Source: Pediococcus ethanolidurans (GTDB taxonomy: Bacteria > Bacillota > Bacilli > Lactobacillales > Lactobacillaceae). Taken from it: a stretch of DNA of 64,000 nt. This document shows, in pieces, positions 1 to 10,853 of the stretch; the stretch's first letter is position 1, and each line of letters begins with the position of its first letter. The notes below the pieces were generated by a model. The model searched no databases. It saw nothing but the letters and a program-made list of their open reading frames with translations, and was not told where the DNA came from. The translations under genes and the position numbers were made by a program. The DNA lies in NCBI RefSeq assembly GCF_001437405.1, contig NZ_JQBY01000007.1:39550-103549 (forward strand), written 5' to 3'.

Positions 1-16
1 CGCTTTGTTACGTTCA

Positions 17-1363
17 CTAATCCTTGTATGCCAACGCACCCATTGGATCCCATGGCAACAATTGAGTTGGTTCCTCAGCTTGTGCCTTTCGTTGATCTTC
101 CGTTAAGAATTGTTTGTCTACAACGACTTGGTAGCAATATTCGCTCATCCATTCATCCGTCATGACCATGTAACCCTTAGTTCCGACCTTGTCACCCCAG
201 CTGTTTTCGACTTTCCATTTCTTTGGTTCGCCGTCAACTAAATCAACACCAGTAATGACCATCGCATGAGTCATCAAACTCTCACTATAATCCAAACGTT
301 CTGCCTTAGACATTGATAAATCAATATCAAAAAGAGCTTCCTCATCATAAACGCCAAGATCCAATAATCCACGTTTTCTTGGTTCTGAATGCTGACCGAC
401 ATCACAACCAAACCAAACACTATGACCAGCCTTAAGTTGGTTAATAGCTGCTTGCTTGAAATCATGCATGTTTAAGTTTAAATGCTTAACCTGACGACCA
501 CCAACAACGTTACCCAACATTTCAATTGAGTAGGTATGGTTAAATGGTTTGTCATCAGTAGGAGCATTGATGATTGAAACGTAGTTAGTAAGATCCCAAC
601 CAACAAACTTTTCAAAGAATGACTTAGGCGTTAAACCAGCTTCACGATGGAAGTTCTTGTCGTCATCACGGTATTCCCAGTCAAAAGTTGTAGGTGGTTC
701 ACCAAAGCTATATGAAGCCATTCGGTAAACTTCTTCCAACATTTTTTCTTTGCGTGATTGAACTTGTTCGTCTGAAGAACCGGCATTAACAAGTTCACGT
801 AATTCAACAGCATCCTTACGAAGTTTTTCGTTTAAGAGGGTGTTGAATTCGTTAGACTTGTTACTGTTGTAAGTTTCAGGATAAACAGATTCTGGAACGA
901 TTCCATATTTGTCAATGATGGCACATAACATGTCCCACTGACCACCATCACCTTGAGGCTCATTTAAAAGCCAGGCAACTTTACGATCTGAAGTTGGCTT
1001 GTCAGCAGTAGCAATGATATTTTCGTAGAACCAGTTTGATTTTTCAAACTTATCCCAGAAAAAAGTGTAGTTTTGAGAAAGCTCAAAATCCTTGAGCTTA
1101 AACTCTGCAGATAGATGATGACGCATCGTGTTTAATGCGGCAAACATCCAACAACGACCACTTTGTTTCTGATTAGCAACAGCACCTGTCTCTAAATCGA
1201 TTGAAAAAACTGGGCTGAAGTCTGCGCCGCCACGAAGGCCTTCGCTAGCTGCTAAAATACCATTTTTAGTAACCGCACGTTCGAGGACTTTAGACTTGTT
1301 TTGTTCATTATAGTGTTTTGCATAACGAGCAACTTGATCTTTAGAAATACTGTTATTACTCAA
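17..1363 (-). CDS. pepC: Aminopeptidase C (bleomycin hydrolase family, C1B)
   Basis: Cytoplasmic cysteine aminopeptidase that removes N-terminal residues from peptides; in lactic acid bacteria it works with PepN and PepX in using casein-derived peptides. About 448 residues, the usual length. The papain-type residues are visible: Cys about 71 in QKQSGRCWMF, His about 366 in THAMVITG and Asn about 387 in VENSWG. I chose the TTG start at 1363 because TAGGAG sits just upstream and the protein then begins LSNNSISKDQ; the ATG 11 codons earlier has no ribosome site and lies on the -10 region. A promoter lies directly upstream. The gene is single and ends near the window edge. The family call is secure from the motifs. 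Confidence 0.97.
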   Translation of the reverse strand: MSNNSISKDQVARYAKHYNEQNKSKVLERAVTKNGILAASEGLRGGADFSPVFSIDLETGAVANQKQSGRCWMFAALNTMRHHLSAEFKLKDFELSQNYTFFWDKFEKSNWFYENIIATADKPTSDRKVAWLLNEPQGDGGQWDMLCAIIDKYGIVPESVYPETYNSNKSNEFNTLLNEKLRKDAVELRELVNAGSSDEQVQSRKEKMLEEVYRMASYSFGEPPTTFDWEYRDDDKNFHREAGLTPKSFFEKFVGWDLTNYVSIINAPTDDKPFNHTYSIEMLGNVVGGRQVKHLNLNMHDFKQAAINQLKAGHSVWFGCDVGQHSEPRKRGLLDLGVYDEEALFDIDLSMSKAERLDYSESLMTHAMVITGVDLVDGEPKKWKVENSWGDKVGTKGYMVMTDEWMSEYCYQVVVDKQFLTEDQRKAQAEEPTQLLPWDPMGALAYKD

Positions 1364-1394
1364 TTTATTCACTCCTAACCTATGATATATAAAC

Positions 1395-1423
1395 ATTGTA
1401 GTCGAAAAAGAATAATTAGTAAA
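1395..1423 (-). promoter_or_regulatory. pepC promoter
   Basis: On the minus strand TTTACT (-35) and TACAAT (-10) are separated by exactly 17 bases, about 30 bases before the pepC TTG start. Read by eye. Confidence 0.6.
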
Positions 1424-1448
1424 TGCTTAAATCTTGATTAAAAACTGT

Positions 1449-2135
1449 TTAGGGACGGGCTTGGATAACTTCAGGACCATTTTGGCGACCCACAATGATG
1501 GTATTGACCATATCTAAAAATAGACCCTGTTCAACAATGCCAACCTGTTTGATTAAATAATCGGCCAATTCGTGAGGATGTTCAATTTTTCCTAAATGAA
1601 GATCAATGACATAATTTTTTGAATCGGTTAAAACATGGTCGCCACTTTCATCCAGTCTGAATTGCGGATGAAGTCCTTTGGCTGCTAGTTTTTTGTAGAC
1701 TTGTTGACTACCATAGGGAATTACTTCCAAAGGTAAGGGGAATTTACCAAGTTCTTGAACCATTTTGGATTCATCCACAATCCACATGACTTTGGTAGAA
1801 TTGGTTGCCACAATTTTTTCGAACAGATGGGCAGCACCGCCACCCTTAATGCCTTGATAATCTGCGCTAATTTCATCGGCACCATCAATAGTAAGATCAA
1901 TATGGTCCACTTCATCGACCGACTTGACCTGAATACCTAATGATTCAGCTTGTTTAGCAGTCCGATTCGAAGTTGGGACACCGATAATGTGAAGATTTTC
2001 CCTTTTAACGCGTTCACCAAGGGCATCGACCATAAATTTAACGGTGGAACCTGTGCCAAGACCAACGACTGTGTTATCTTGAATAAATTTGACAGCTTCT
2101 TGACCGACTAATTTCTTAAGTTCATTTTGATCCAT
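1449..2135 (-). CDS. rpiA: Ribose-5-phosphate isomerase A
   Basis: Interconverts ribulose-5-phosphate and ribose-5-phosphate in the pentose phosphate pathway. 228 residues, the normal RpiA length. Visible signatures are the phosphate-binding [11 protein letters not shown] near the N terminus, the catalytic-region DGADEI, and [12 protein letters not shown]. The ATG at 2135, giving MDQNELKK, is preferred to one six codons upstream because TGGAG lies at a proper distance before it. The start overlaps the end of the upstream GNAT gene by 14 bases, so the two are co-transcribed and probably translationally coupled. Confidence 0.96.
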   Translation of the reverse strand: MDQNELKKLVGQEAVKFIQDNTVVGLGTGSTVKFMVDALGERVKRENLHIIGVPTSNRTAKQAESLGIQVKSVDEVDHIDLTIDGADEISADYQGIKGGGAAHLFEKIVATNSTKVMWIVDESKMVQELGKFPLPLEVIPYGSQQVYKKLAAKGLHPQFRLDESGDHVLTDSKNYVIDLHLGKIEHPHELADYLIKQVGIVEQGLFLDMVNTIIVGRQNGPEVIQARP

Positions 2136-2448
2136 TATTTTTCTCCATTTCATTTTTGGTTTCTAGAGTAGTGTGATCATCAATCAGCGCCTGATACTCG
2201 GTATGCTTTTTTAAATAAGTTCGCGCATAAGGACATAATGGATAGATTTTTTTATGCTGTTCTTTAGCAAAGCTCAAGATCTTCAGCATGAGTTGTTGTG
2301 CTAAACCTTGACCACGTAATTCTGGATTTACAAAGACCTGTTCAATAACTATAGTTTCTTGTTTCTTAATGAAAAAGTAAGTGACACAACCACCAATTTT
2401 TTCGTGATAAGTAAAACTGATTTTTTTGCCGTCATTAGTGAATTCCAT
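2122..2448 (-). CDS. Small GNAT-fold N-acetyltransferase (YjdJ type)
   Basis: 108-residue single-domain protein. The acetyl-CoA loop is seen as [13 protein letters not shown], followed by [16 protein letters not shown], the hallmark of the short Gcn5-related family seen in E. coli YjdJ. The substrate is not known. It is the first gene of a two-gene unit with rpiA, overlapping it by 14 bases. An AGAGGGATG ribosome site lies just before the ATG. The family is clear; the physiological role is not. Confidence 0.88.
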   Translation of the reverse strand: MEFTNDGKKISFTYHEKIGGCVTYFFIKKQETIVIEQVFVNPELRGQGLAQQLMLKILSFAKEQHKKIYPLCPYARTYLKKHTEYQALIDDHTTLETKNEMEKNNGSK

Positions 2449-2485
2449 CCCAACACATCCCTCTAAAAATTGTTAATTTACATTA

Positions 2486-2514
2486 ATTGTCGCTTTCGTA
2501 TTTTGCAAAGTCAA
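2486..2514 (-). promoter_or_regulatory. Promoter of GNAT-rpiA
   Basis: Minus-strand TTGACT and GACAAT are spaced by 17 bases, about 40 bases upstream of the GNAT start. It is divergent from the dut promoter. Confidence 0.55.
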
Positions 2515-2554
2515 TTAGAAAACTTAAATTTCTTCCTTTTACTGAATGAATTAG

Positions 2555-2583
2555 TTTACAAAACTTGATTTCAAACGGATAAT
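2555..2583 (+). promoter_or_regulatory. dut promoter
   Basis: TTTACA and GATAAT separated by 17 bases, about 65 bases upstream of the dut ATG. Confidence 0.5.
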
Positions 2584-2647
2584 GTACAAAGATTAAACTT
2601 TTTAATGCGAATTTACACATTAGATAAACAAGAAGGGAATTTTTAAT

Positions 2648-3184
2648 ATGAAACGTGGTTTTGAAATTGTTTCCAAATATCAAGATAAAAATCTGAATCT
2701 TCCATATCGTTCGACCAACCATGCGGCTGGGTATGATTTTGAAGCGGCTACGGATTTTGTTTTACCTTCCATTTGGAAGGGCAATTTTTTGAAAGTTCTC
2801 TGGGCACTACGCCATAAGCAAGCTGTTAGTGAAACGGATTTACTAAATGGTAGTAAGGATTTAAAACCTTTTTTGGTTCCAACCGGAATTAAAGCTTATA
2901 TGCAAGATGATGAATTTTTACTGGCTGCCAATCGATCAAGCAATCCGTTGAAACGTAATTTAATCTTACCTAATGGTGTTGGCATTATTGATGCAGATTA
3001 TTATAACAACGATAGTAATGAGGGTGAGATCTATTTTCAATTGATCAATATGGGTCTTCGAGATATTACGATTAAAAAGGGCGAACGAATCGGGCAGGGA
3101 ATCTTTATGCCTTATTTGCAGGCCGATGGTAAAGATGAGCATGCAACTAAGCGAGTGGGTGGTTTTGGTTCATCTGGTAAGTAG
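2648..3184 (+). CDS. dut: dUTP diphosphatase
   Basis: Hydrolyses dUTP to dUMP and pyrophosphate, keeping uracil out of DNA and feeding thymidylate synthesis. 178 residues, longer than the classic 145-150 residue trimeric enzyme because of an insert around residues 38-70. Seen in order: motif 1 AAGYDFEA; the serine motif NRSSNPLKRN; the nucleoside-binding GVGIIDADYYNN, where most enzymes have GxIDxxYxG; and a C-terminal glycine-rich arm RVGGFGSSGK. The start has AAGAAGGGA upstream. It lies ahead of radA, yacL and the tRNA synthetases. Divergent in places but carrying all the motifs of the trimeric family. Confidence 0.93.
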   Translation: MKRGFEIVSKYQDKNLNLPYRSTNHAAGYDFEAATDFVLPSIWKGNFLKVLWALRHKQAVSETDLLNGSKDLKPFLVPTGIKAYMQDDEFLLAANRSSNPLKRNLILPNGVGIIDADYYNNDSNEGEIYFQLINMGLRDITIKKGERIGQGIFMPYLQADGKDEHATKRVGGFGSSGK

Positions 3185-3266
3185 TAAGTTTAAGGATTTA
3201 TAAAGATATTTTCAGATCAATTGTTTCCTTAAGAATATGCTAAAATTGAAGGGAGCCGATATCACA

Positions 3267-4637
3267 ATGGCAAAAGCAAAAACACAGTTTGTCTGTCAGA
3301 ATTGCGGGTACGTTTCACCCCGTTTTTTGGGCCGTTGTCCAAGCTGTGGTCAATGGAACACATTAGTTGAAGAACGTGTTGAAAGTGAAAAAGTGAATCA
3401 TAAGGCACGGATTAGCTTTGAAGGGCAGCACGCCAAGCCACAGTTGATTAGCCAAGTTGATATGACAGAGACTCCGCGTGTCAAAACTGGATTAGAAGAG
3501 TTTAATCGTGTTTTGGGTGGTGGAATTGTTTCCGGTTCACTGGTTCTGATTGGCGGGGATCCGGGAATTGGAAAATCAACGCTACTGCTACAAATTTCTG
3601 GTCAATTAAGCGAAAAAAAGCATCGCGTGTTATATGTTTCAGGAGAAGAAAGTGCGGCCCAAATCAAAATGCGGGCCGATCGCTTGCATGTCGCAAGTGA
3701 AAATTTTTATTTGTTTCCAGAAACAGATATGAATAGCATTCAAGCTGCAATCAAAGAACTTAAACCAACTTATGTGGTCATTGATTCTATTCAAACAATG
3801 CAGGAACCAGACATTCAATCCACAGTTGGTAGTGTGGCTCAGGTACGTGAAATTACAGCTGAATTGATGCAAATTGCCAAAACAAACAATATTACGATTT
3901 TTATCGTGGGTCACGTGACCAAAGGCGGTGCCATTGCTGGTCCCAAAATTTTGGAGCATATGGTGGATACTGTTTTGTATTTTGAAGGTGATTTGCATCA
4001 CACGTACCGAATTCTACGAGCGGTTAAAAATCGATTTGGTTCAACAAACGAGTTAGGCATCTTTGAAATGCGCGAGACAGGATTAACCGAGGTAGCCAAT
4101 CCTTCTGAGATCTTTTTAGAGGAACGTTTGAAAGACGCAACTGGTTCCGCAATTGTGGTGTCAATGGAAGGTACGCGTCCTATTTTGGTAGAAGTCCAGG
4201 CGCTAATTACGCCGACAACCTTTGGGAATGCTAAACGAACGGCTAGCGGTTTGGATCATAATCGTGTTTCGTTGATCATGGCCGTGCTTGAAAAAAGAGC
4301 TAATTTTCTTTTACAAAATCAGGATGCCTATTTAAAGGCGGCTGGTGGGGTAAAATTAGACGAGCCAGCGATTGATTTAGCCATTGCGATTAGTATTGCT
4401 TCAAGTTATCGGAACAAGGGGACGGATCCGATGGACTCGTTTGTGGGCGAAATTGGATTGACTGGTGAAATTCGCCGGGTAAATCGAATTGAGCAACGTG
4501 TGGCAGAAGCTCAAAAACTAGGTTTCAAACGGATCTATGTACCAAAGAACAATTTGCAGGGGTGGACACCACCGACTGGTATTCAGGTTGTAGGAGTGGC
4601 TACTTTAAGTGAAGCGCTGCATAAGATTTTTAAATAA
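3267..4637 (+). CDS. radA: DNA repair protein RadA (Sms)
   Basis: RecA-like ATPase that helps branch migration in recombination and, in naturally transformable bacteria, integration of donor DNA. 456 residues. Domains in order: an N-terminal four-cysteine zinc finger (Cys 10, 13, 24, 27), a RecA-type core with Walker [11 protein letters not shown] near residues 96-105, the RadA signature KNRFG, and a C-terminal Lon-protease-like domain. The ATG at 3267 giving MAKAKTQ is chosen over an earlier in-frame start ten codons upstream, which would place extra residues before the conserved zinc finger. Confidence 0.97.
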   Translation: MAKAKTQFVCQNCGYVSPRFLGRCPSCGQWNTLVEERVESEKVNHKARISFEGQHAKPQLISQVDMTETPRVKTGLEEFNRVLGGGIVSGSLVLIGGDPGIGKSTLLLQISGQLSEKKHRVLYVSGEESAAQIKMRADRLHVASENFYLFPETDMNSIQAAIKELKPTYVVIDSIQTMQEPDIQSTVGSVAQVREITAELMQIAKTNNITIFIVGHVTKGGAIAGPKILEHMVDTVLYFEGDLHHTYRILRAVKNRFGSTNELGIFEMRETGLTEVANPSEIFLEERLKDATGSAIVVSMEGTRPILVEVQALITPTTFGNAKRTASGLDHNRVSLIMAVLEKRANFLLQNQDAYLKAAGGVKLDEPAIDLAIAISIASSYRNKGTDPMDSFVGEIGLTGEIRRVNRIEQRVAEAQKLGFKRIYVPKNNLQGWTPPTGIQVVGVATLSEALHKIFK

Positions 4638-4668
4638 TTGGTTTTAATTTTGAAAGGAGGGATGTTTG

Positions 4669-5787
4669 ATGAAAAAAAATATTATTAAATCTGTCTTTGC
4701 CTTGGCAGGTGGTGCGTTGGGCGTTATTTTGTTACCACCGCTGTGGATTTTATTGTCGTTGGGTGATCACTGGTGGCTAAGTAATTCAGTTACAAATTTC
4801 TTGGTTGGTGCAATTATTTTCTTTATTATTTCAATGTTCTTAGCTGGCTATGTTGAACGCCTCGTAAATCGGTTGGAAAAGCAAATTTCAAAAATACCAC
4901 CGGTTCGTTTACTGTACGGTAGCTTGTCAACCGTAGTTGGATTGGTATTAGCAATTTTGATTTCGACCTTGTTTTATCGCCAACAGATTTTCTTTTTGAA
5001 TACGGTTGTCCCAATTATTTTAATGTTAACTTTGGGGTATCTTGGTTTTCGAATTGGAACGACACAGGCGGATGAATGGCGTAAATTATTCGCACGTCGT
5101 AAAGAACCTGAAAGTGCAAAAAATGTATTGGATCGCAAATATACGGATAATTTCCATCACTATAAAATTTTGGATACCAATATTTTGATTGATGGCCGAA
5201 TCTATGATTTGATCAAAACGGGTTTTATTGAGGGAACTTTATTAGTGCCAAATTTTGTGTTGTATGAATTACAGTACATTGCAGATTCTTCGGATAGTAT
5301 CAAACGTGTTCGAGGACGACGTGGGCTGGATATTTTAAACAAGTTACAAAATGAGCATATTATTCCGGTCGAAATGTATGAAGGCGACTATGAAGAGATT
5401 GATGAGGTAGATAGTAAACTTATTCGATTAGCTAAAGATAAAGATGCCGTGATCGTTACTAACGATTTTAATCTCAACAAAGTAAGTCAATTCCAAAATG
5501 TGCAGGTTCTAAATATCAATGCGTTAGCTAATGCTTTGAAGCCCCGGGTCATTCCTGGCGAGAATTTACATGTCATGGTTGTCAAAAACGGAACTGAACG
5601 GCAACAAGGTGTTGCTTATTTGGATGATGGCACCATGGTTGTGGTTGAAGAAGGCAAGTATTTCATTAATCAAGAACTAGACGTTGTTGTCACAAGCGCG
5701 TTGCAAACTGATGCGGGCCGTATGATTTTTGCGAAACCATTGCATTCAACGCGAGGTATTAGTGATCGAAACTCTGAAAATAGCTAG
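4669..5787 (+). CDS. PIN/TRAM domain membrane protein (YacL family)
   Basis: 372 residues. The first about 120 residues form four hydrophobic segments; then comes a PIN-type nuclease fold beginning LDTNILIDGRIYDL with conserved acidic residues (also VIVTNDFNLN), then a C-terminal TRAM-like RNA-binding segment. This matches Bacillus YacL, a conserved membrane-anchored predicted ribonuclease whose cellular substrate is not established. A strong AAAGGAGG lies before the ATG at 4669; an immediately preceding TTG codon could also be read. It sits between radA and gltX, as in Bacillus. Confidence 0.9.
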   Translation: MKKNIIKSVFALAGGALGVILLPPLWILLSLGDHWWLSNSVTNFLVGAIIFFIISMFLAGYVERLVNRLEKQISKIPPVRLLYGSLSTVVGLVLAILISTLFYRQQIFFLNTVVPIILMLTLGYLGFRIGTTQADEWRKLFARRKEPESAKNVLDRKYTDNFHHYKILDTNILIDGRIYDLIKTGFIEGTLLVPNFVLYELQYIADSSDSIKRVRGRRGLDILNKLQNEHIIPVEMYEGDYEEIDEVDSKLIRLAKDKDAVIVTNDFNLNKVSQFQNVQVLNINALANALKPRVIPGENLHVMVVKNGTERQQGVAYLDDGTMVVVEEGKYFINQELDVVVTSALQTDAGRMIFAKPLHSTRGISDRNSENS

Positions 5788-5870
5788 GATTGTGACTTTA
5801 TTTATTTGAACGGCAATTGTACAATTGATTAAGCAATAAAATGTGAAAAACTTAGAAAGAGGCGTTAATT

Positions 5871-7358
5871 TTGGCAAAAAGTAAGATTCGTGTTCGTTAT
5901 GCACCAAGTCCTACTGGTCATTTGCATATTGGTAATGCACGAACAGCACTATTTAATTATCTGTTTGCGCGTCATTACAAAGGCAAGTTTATTATTCGAA
6001 TTGAGGATACGGATACCAGCCGTAATATCAAGGATGGTGAACGTAGCCAACTTGATAATCTGAAATGGTTAGGCTTGGATTGGGATGAAGGTCCTGACAA
6101 ACCTGGTGACTATGGTCCTTATCGTCAGTCTGAACGAAAGGCCATTTATGAACCTTTAATTCAAGAGTTGTTAGATAAAAAACTGGCTTATGAATCTTAT
6201 GAGACAGAAGAAGAACTTCAAAAACAACGTGAAGAGCAAAAGGCGCGTGGCGAAATGCCTCGTTATGTTTATGAATATGCCGGAATGAGCGATGATGAAA
6301 TTCAAGCTAAAATTGCTGAATCTAAGGCGGCTGGTTTAGAACCAGTCATTCGTTTCCGCGTTCCTGAACACAAGACTTATGCTTGGGATGACATTGTTAA
6401 AGGCAAGATCTCGTTTGACTCTAGTACAATTGGTGGCGATTTTGTCATTCAAAAACGGGATGGAATGCCAACTTATAATTTTGCTGTTGTGGTTGATGAT
6501 CATAAAATGGAAATTTCACATGTTTTCCGTGGGGATGATCATGTGGCAAACACACCAAAACAATTGATGATTTATGAGGCCTTTGGTTGGCAACCACCTA
6601 AGTTTGGCCATATGAGTTTAATCATTAATAGTGAAACTGGCAAAAAGTTAAGTAAACGTGATGAAAGTGTGCTTCAGTTTATTGAACAGTATCGTTCATT
6701 AGGTTACTTACCGGATGCTATGCTTAATTTCATTGTGTTACTTGGTTGGTCACCAGTTGGTGAAAGCGAAATCTTTACGCAACGTGAATTGATTAAAATG
6801 TACGATGAGAAGCGCTTGAGCAAGTCTCCGGCTGCTTTTGATGGTAAAAAGCTAGAATGGATTAATAATCAGTACGTTAAATCTGCTGATGAAGATAAAG
6901 TAATGGATTCTGCTTTACGTCAACTAATTAAGGCAGGCAATATTGAAAAGAATCCGGCGCCACAACGCGTTGAGTGGGCACGTAAACTCATTAATGTTTA
7001 CAAACGTCAAATGAGTTATACCGCGCAAATTAACGAAATGGCAGATTTATTCTTCAATGGTCCAGATGAAATTGATGAAGAATCTAAACAAGAGATTTCT
7101 GCTGAAACTGCTTTGCCAGTTCTGAAAGCAATGTATGCACAGTTTGAAAAAATGGAAATATTTGATACAGTTGAAATTTTGGCTGCTATTAAAAAGGTGC
7201 AAAAAGCAACCGGCGTTAAGGGACGTGCTTTGTGGATGCCAATTCGAATTGCCATCACACACGAAATGCATGGTCCAGAATTACCTGAGACAATCGAACT
7301 TTTGGGTCAAAAGACAGCAATGTCACATTTGAAAGCTATGATTGATGAATTAAGCTAA
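5871..7358 (+). CDS. gltX: Glutamate-tRNA ligase
   Basis: Charges tRNA-Glu, and in most Firmicutes also tRNA-Gln, which is then amidated by GatCAB. 495 residues with class I motifs: HIGH-type HLHIGN at about 17-22 and KMSKS-type KLSKR at about 258-262. The start is TTG, giving [10 protein letters not shown], with AGAAAGAGG upstream. An intrinsic terminator follows directly. No T-box leader was seen upstream. Confidence 0.97.
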   Translation: MAKSKIRVRYAPSPTGHLHIGNARTALFNYLFARHYKGKFIIRIEDTDTSRNIKDGERSQLDNLKWLGLDWDEGPDKPGDYGPYRQSERKAIYEPLIQELLDKKLAYESYETEEELQKQREEQKARGEMPRYVYEYAGMSDDEIQAKIAESKAAGLEPVIRFRVPEHKTYAWDDIVKGKISFDSSTIGGDFVIQKRDGMPTYNFAVVVDDHKMEISHVFRGDDHVANTPKQLMIYEAFGWQPPKFGHMSLIINSETGKKLSKRDESVLQFIEQYRSLGYLPDAMLNFIVLLGWSPVGESEIFTQRELIKMYDEKRLSKSPAAFDGKKLEWINNQYVKSADEDKVMDSALRQLIKAGNIEKNPAPQRVEWARKLINVYKRQMSYTAQINEMADLFFNGPDEIDEESKQEISAETALPVLKAMYAQFEKMEIFDTVEILAAIKKVQKATGVKGRALWMPIRIAITHEMHGPELPETIELLGQKTAMSHLKAMIDELS

Positions 7359-7367
7359 AAACTTGAA

Positions 7368-7395
7368 AGAGTGGCCAAGAAGGCTGCTCTTTTTT
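7368..7395 (+). terminator. Intrinsic terminator of gltX
   Basis: Nine-pair stem (AGAGTGGCC with GGCTGCTCT, two G-U pairs), 5-base loop, then a T run. It begins nine bases after the gltX stop. Confidence 0.8.
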
Positions 7396-7481
7396 GTGTA
7401 TGGCATAAGGAGTTTCCTAGGTTGTCTTTAAGATATGTGATAAAATCAAACCAGAATAAAAAATGAAAAGAGGCCGTTTGG

Positions 7482-8888
7482 ATGATTAATCTTTATAATA
7501 CAATGACACGTCAAAAAGAACCGTTTAAGCCAATTACTCCCGGAGTTGTGAATATGTACGTGTGTGGCCCCACTGTATATAATTACATTCATATTGGTAA
7601 TGCACGCAGTATCATTGCGTTTGATACAATTCGGCGCTATTTTGAATATCGCGGATATAAGGTTAATTTTGTTTCGAATTTTACTGATGTTGATGATCAC
7701 ATGATCAATACAGCTAGGCAGGATCATACGACGGTTCCAAAACTAGCTGCGAAATATATTGCAGCTTTTATGAAGGACAGTAAAGCAATTAATGTTGAAC
7801 CGGCTACTGTAAATCCTCGGGCGACAGAAAATATTCCGGAAATTATTAATTTTATTCAGGTGTTGTTAGATAAGGGATACGCTTATAAATCTGATGGTGA
7901 TGTTTACTATCGGACAAGAATGTTTAAAAACTATGGCAAACTTTCCGGACAAAATATTGATCAACTTGAGCAGGGCGCTAGTGAACATGTAAATGATGAG
8001 GAAACAGCACGAAAAGAAGACCCAATTGACTTTGCACTATGGAAAAAAACAAAGGCAGATGAAATTTCGTGGGAAGCACCATGGGGAAAAGGTCGTCCCG
8101 GTTGGCACATTGAATGCTCCGTTATGTCCACTAAATATTTAGGGGATACCATTGATATTCATGGTGGTGGTGAGGACCTTGAATTTCCACATCATGAAAA
8201 TGAAATTGCTCAAAGTGAGGCCAAAACAGGCAAAACGTTTGCTCATTACTGGATGCATAATGGCTTTGTCACGGTTGGTGATGAAAACGAAAAGATGAGT
8301 AAATCATTAGGTAACTTTGTGACGGTTCATGATATTATTCAAGAGATGGATCCACAAATATTACGTTTATTTATGGCAACTACGCAGTATCGGCGGCCTA
8401 TTCAGTATACCCGTGAGAATTTGGCGGAAGCTGGAAATAACTTGGCTAAATTGCAAAACGCGTTTGCTAATTTGACTTATCGTTATCAGGGCGCAGATGA
8501 AGGAGAAAATCCGGAAATCACTACTCGGGTAAACCAGTTGACAGATGAATTCAAGCAGGCTATGGATGATGATTTTAACGTGCAAAATGGGATTGCCGTT
8601 GTTTATGAACTGGCTAAAGAATTGAATGTCTATAGTGAACGTGATGTGGTAAAACGTGACTCTCTTGATTTATTAAAAACAAGATTTGTCCAATTGGTCA
8701 GTATTTTTGGTGTTAAATTAGAAGAAACTAAATTAGAGGATGAAACCATTAAACAACTGATTGTGCAACGCGATCAAGCCAGAGAGAATAAGAATTTTCA
8801 ACGCAGTGATGAAATTCGCGATCAATTAAAAGACCAGGGAATTATCTTGGAGGATACCCCCCAAGGAACTCGGTGGAAAAGGGAATAG
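7482..8888 (+). CDS. cysS: Cysteine-tRNA ligase
   Basis: Charges tRNA-Cys. 468 residues. Zinc-site and class I motifs are visible: [13 protein letters not shown] near residues 28-40, WHIECS, HHENE, and KMSKS at about 271-275. AAAAGAGG precedes the ATG. An extended -10 (TGATAAAAT ending at 7446) is a possible promoter. The mrnC gene follows after three bases, so cysS-mrnC-rlmB form one transcript, the order found in Bacillus. Confidence 0.97.
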   Translation: MINLYNTMTRQKEPFKPITPGVVNMYVCGPTVYNYIHIGNARSIIAFDTIRRYFEYRGYKVNFVSNFTDVDDHMINTARQDHTTVPKLAAKYIAAFMKDSKAINVEPATVNPRATENIPEIINFIQVLLDKGYAYKSDGDVYYRTRMFKNYGKLSGQNIDQLEQGASEHVNDEETARKEDPIDFALWKKTKADEISWEAPWGKGRPGWHIECSVMSTKYLGDTIDIHGGGEDLEFPHHENEIAQSEAKTGKTFAHYWMHNGFVTVGDENEKMSKSLGNFVTVHDIIQEMDPQILRLFMATTQYRRPIQYTRENLAEAGNNLAKLQNAFANLTYRYQGADEGENPEITTRVNQLTDEFKQAMDDDFNVQNGIAVVYELAKELNVYSERDVVKRDSLDLLKTRFVQLVSIFGVKLEETKLEDETIKQLIVQRDQARENKNFQRSDEIRDQLKDQGIILEDTPQGTRWKRE

Positions 8889-8891
8889 TAA

Positions 8892-9311
8892 ATGACAGAA
8901 AATGGAGATTATAAACAATTAAATGGCATTGCCTTAGCCTATTTAGGCGATGCAGTATACGAGGTTTACATCAGAAGACATTTAATTAACAAAGGGCTGA
9001 CCAAACCAACTAAGTTGCATCATACAGCTACCAATTTTGTTTCAGCTAAAGCTCAAGCCGCTTTGATTCAGGCAATGACGGATCAGAAAATTTTAACTGA
9101 AACTGAAGAGGAGTACTTTAAACGAGGACGTAATGCAAAAAGTCATACTTCGGCTAAAAATACCTCTGTTTTAACCTATCGGATTTCCACGGGATTTGAA
9201 GCATTAATGGGTTATCTTTCTTTAAGTGGGCAACAAGAACGCTTAGATTGGCTGGCAAATTGGTGTATTGATCAAGTAGAGGAAGGAAAAATTAGTCATG
9301 CCACAAAATGA
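8892..9311 (+). CDS. mrnC: Mini-ribonuclease III
   Basis: Double-strand-specific endonuclease that matures 23S rRNA in Firmicutes. 139 residues consisting of an RNase III catalytic domain without a dsRNA-binding domain: [16 protein letters not shown] near the N terminus is the signature with the catalytic acidic residue, and RGRNAKSH follows mid-protein. It lies three bases after cysS and overlaps rlmB by 14 bases, so the three are translationally linked. Confidence 0.95.
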   Translation: MTENGDYKQLNGIALAYLGDAVYEVYIRRHLINKGLTKPTKLHHTATNFVSAKAQAALIQAMTDQKILTETEEEYFKRGRNAKSHTSAKNTSVLTYRISTGFEALMGYLSLSGQQERLDWLANWCIDQVEEGKISHATK

Positions 9312-10074
9312 AAATAAAGCACCACAAACTGAGGACGCACAGGGCGATTTTATTATTGGACGTCATCCTGCAGTTTCGGCCTTGAAATCACAGCAAACAA
9401 TCAATAAAGTGTTTGTGCAAGAAGGGCTAAAAGCCGATGCAATTCACGATATTGTTAAGCTGGCAGAAAAACGCAAACTTATTGTGTCACAGGTACCAAA
9501 GCATAAGCTGGATCATTTAGCTGATGGACAAAATCATCAAGGAGTAGTATTGGCAATTGCTGCTTTTGAATACGCTGATTTAGATGATGTTTTTCAAAAG
9601 GCTAGTGCTAAAGATGAAGCACCTTTTGTGTTGATTTTGGATAATATTGAGGATCCACACAATTTGGGATCAATTTTACGAACAGCAGATGCTGCAGGTG
9701 TCCATGGCGTCATTATTCCTAAGCATCGGGCTGTCGGATTGACCAGTACGGTTGCCAAAACTTCAGCAGGCGCGATTGAACATGTGCCAGTTGTTCGCGT
9801 AACCAATTTAGTTAATACGGTTAAAGATTTAAAGAAACGCGGTATGTGGATCTTTGGAACTGATATGAATGGTACCGATTATCGTAAATGGGATGCGAAA
9901 GGTTCAGTTGGTTTGATTATTGGAAACGAGGGCAAGGGAATTTCACCCCTTCTTAAAAAACAGGTCGATGAAACTTTAACGATTCCGATGGTGGGTCAGG
10001 TTCAAAGTTTGAATGCAAGTGTGGCAGCAAGCCTATTAATTTATCAAGGTTTTTCAACACGACATTCTTTATAA
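9298..10074 (+). CDS. rlmB: 23S rRNA 2'-O-methyltransferase RlmB (TrmH/SpoU family)
   Basis: Methylates a guanosine ribose in 23S rRNA using S-adenosylmethionine. 258 residues: an N-terminal substrate-binding domain ([12 protein letters not shown]) and a C-terminal SPOUT knot with motifs [29 protein letters not shown] and [13 protein letters not shown]. It overlaps mrnC by 14 bases, with a GGAAGG ribosome site inside that gene. In B. subtilis yacP (rae1) follows; here the next gene is sigH, so yacP is absent at this site. Confidence 0.95.
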   Translation: MPQNENKAPQTEDAQGDFIIGRHPAVSALKSQQTINKVFVQEGLKADAIHDIVKLAEKRKLIVSQVPKHKLDHLADGQNHQGVVLAIAAFEYADLDDVFQKASAKDEAPFVLILDNIEDPHNLGSILRTADAAGVHGVIIPKHRAVGLTSTVAKTSAGAIEHVPVVRVTNLVNTVKDLKKRGMWIFGTDMNGTDYRKWDAKGSVGLIIGNEGKGISPLLKKQVDETLTIPMVGQVQSLNASVAASLLIYQGFSTRHSL

Positions 10075-10106
10075 AAACCCCGACAAAAATGAAGATTACC
10101 TAGAAG

Positions 10107-10150
10107 AAAACGAAATTAACTGCGAAGTTTGCAGATGATTTCGTTTTTTT
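10107..10150 (+). terminator. Intrinsic terminator after rlmB
   Basis: Ten-pair outer stem (AAAACGAAAT with ATTTCGTTTT) containing an inner CTGC/GCAG stem, followed by a T run. Confidence 0.8.
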
Positions 10151-10198
10151 ATTATGCTCGTAAGCAGCGTCAAATAAGCGTTTTAAACGTACGTTCCC

Positions 10199-10228
10199 TT
10201 GTAAAACTAATTAATAATCTGCTATATT
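10199..10228 (+). promoter_or_regulatory. Possible sigH promoter
   Basis: TTGTAA and TATATT spaced by 18 bases, about 32 bases before the sigH ATG. Confidence 0.4.
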
Positions 10229-10260
10229 GTTTTCTTGAGGAGGCTGGTTAGGAGTTAGGA

Positions 10261-10851
10261 ATGTTAGATAAAACATGTAAAACTGAATTGACGTTAATTG
10301 AAAAAGCCAAATTCGGTGATTCGGCAAGTTTTGAACTTTTATTTCGACAGTATAGTCCAATTGTAATTCATATTAAGGAAAAATATTTTTTACGAGGATA
10401 TGAATTAGACGATTGGTTACAAGAGGGAAGAATTGTGTTCTTTAATACAATTGCCAACTATGATAGTAAACGACACATTACTGTAGGAAAGTTTTTTCAG
10501 GCAAACTTTCAAAATCGGGTTTGTAGTTTAATTCGTAGAGAAATGGCGTTTAAAAGACGTTCTGACTTATTCAGTAATTCTCTAGAAGCGATGCAAGAGG
10601 AAAATAACGAATATGAGCGCTTGTTTATGACTAAACATGGCGGGCCTCACGAAATGGCTGTGTTAAAGGAAAACTGTGAACGTTATTATTCAGACTTATC
10701 TATATTTGAAGCGCGAGTTTTTCGATATTTTTTTGCCGGGAAAAGCTCTACAGAAATTGCGTCTTTATTAGGGTGTGAATCTTCCAAAGTTTTAAATGCG
10801 ATCAGTCGTTGTCGAAATAAGTTTGAACAACGAATTTCTCATAATCAGTGA
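10261..10851 (+). CDS. sigH: Alternative sigma factor, SigH/ComX family
   Basis: 196-residue sigma-70-like protein. Region 2 is visible as ELLFRQYSPIV through YELDDWLQEGRIVFF, and a C-terminal region 4 helix-turn-helix as STEIASLLGCESSKVLNAI. Its place between rlmB and rpmG-secE-nusG is exactly that of B. subtilis sigH, and in lactobacilli this locus holds the ComX-like sigma factor that controls late competence genes. That fits the intact comFA-comFC operon near 55-57 kb. Whether it is expressed or active cannot be told from sequence. Confidence 0.88.
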   Translation: MLDKTCKTELTLIEKAKFGDSASFELLFRQYSPIVIHIKEKYFLRGYELDDWLQEGRIVFFNTIANYDSKRHITVGKFFQANFQNRVCSLIRREMAFKRRSDLFSNSLEAMQEENNEYERLFMTKHGGPHEMAVLKENCERYYSDLSIFEARVFRYFFAGKSSTEIASLLGCESSKVLNAISRCRNKFEQRISHNQ

Positions 10852-10853
10852 TA

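Noticed and set aside
2483..2722. Open frame of 79 codons on the minus strand across the GNAT/dut promoter region
   Set aside because: It spans two divergent promoters and the start of dut; AT-rich chance frame without ribosome site.
5814..5827. Perfect palindrome CAATTGTACAATTG upstream of gltX
   Set aside because: Short, AT-rich and without a T run or matching promoter; palindromes like this occur by chance in such DNA.
5788..5870. T-box leader before gltX (also looked for before cysS at 7396-7481)
   Set aside because: Both gaps are under 90 bases and lack the T-box sequence and antiterminator.
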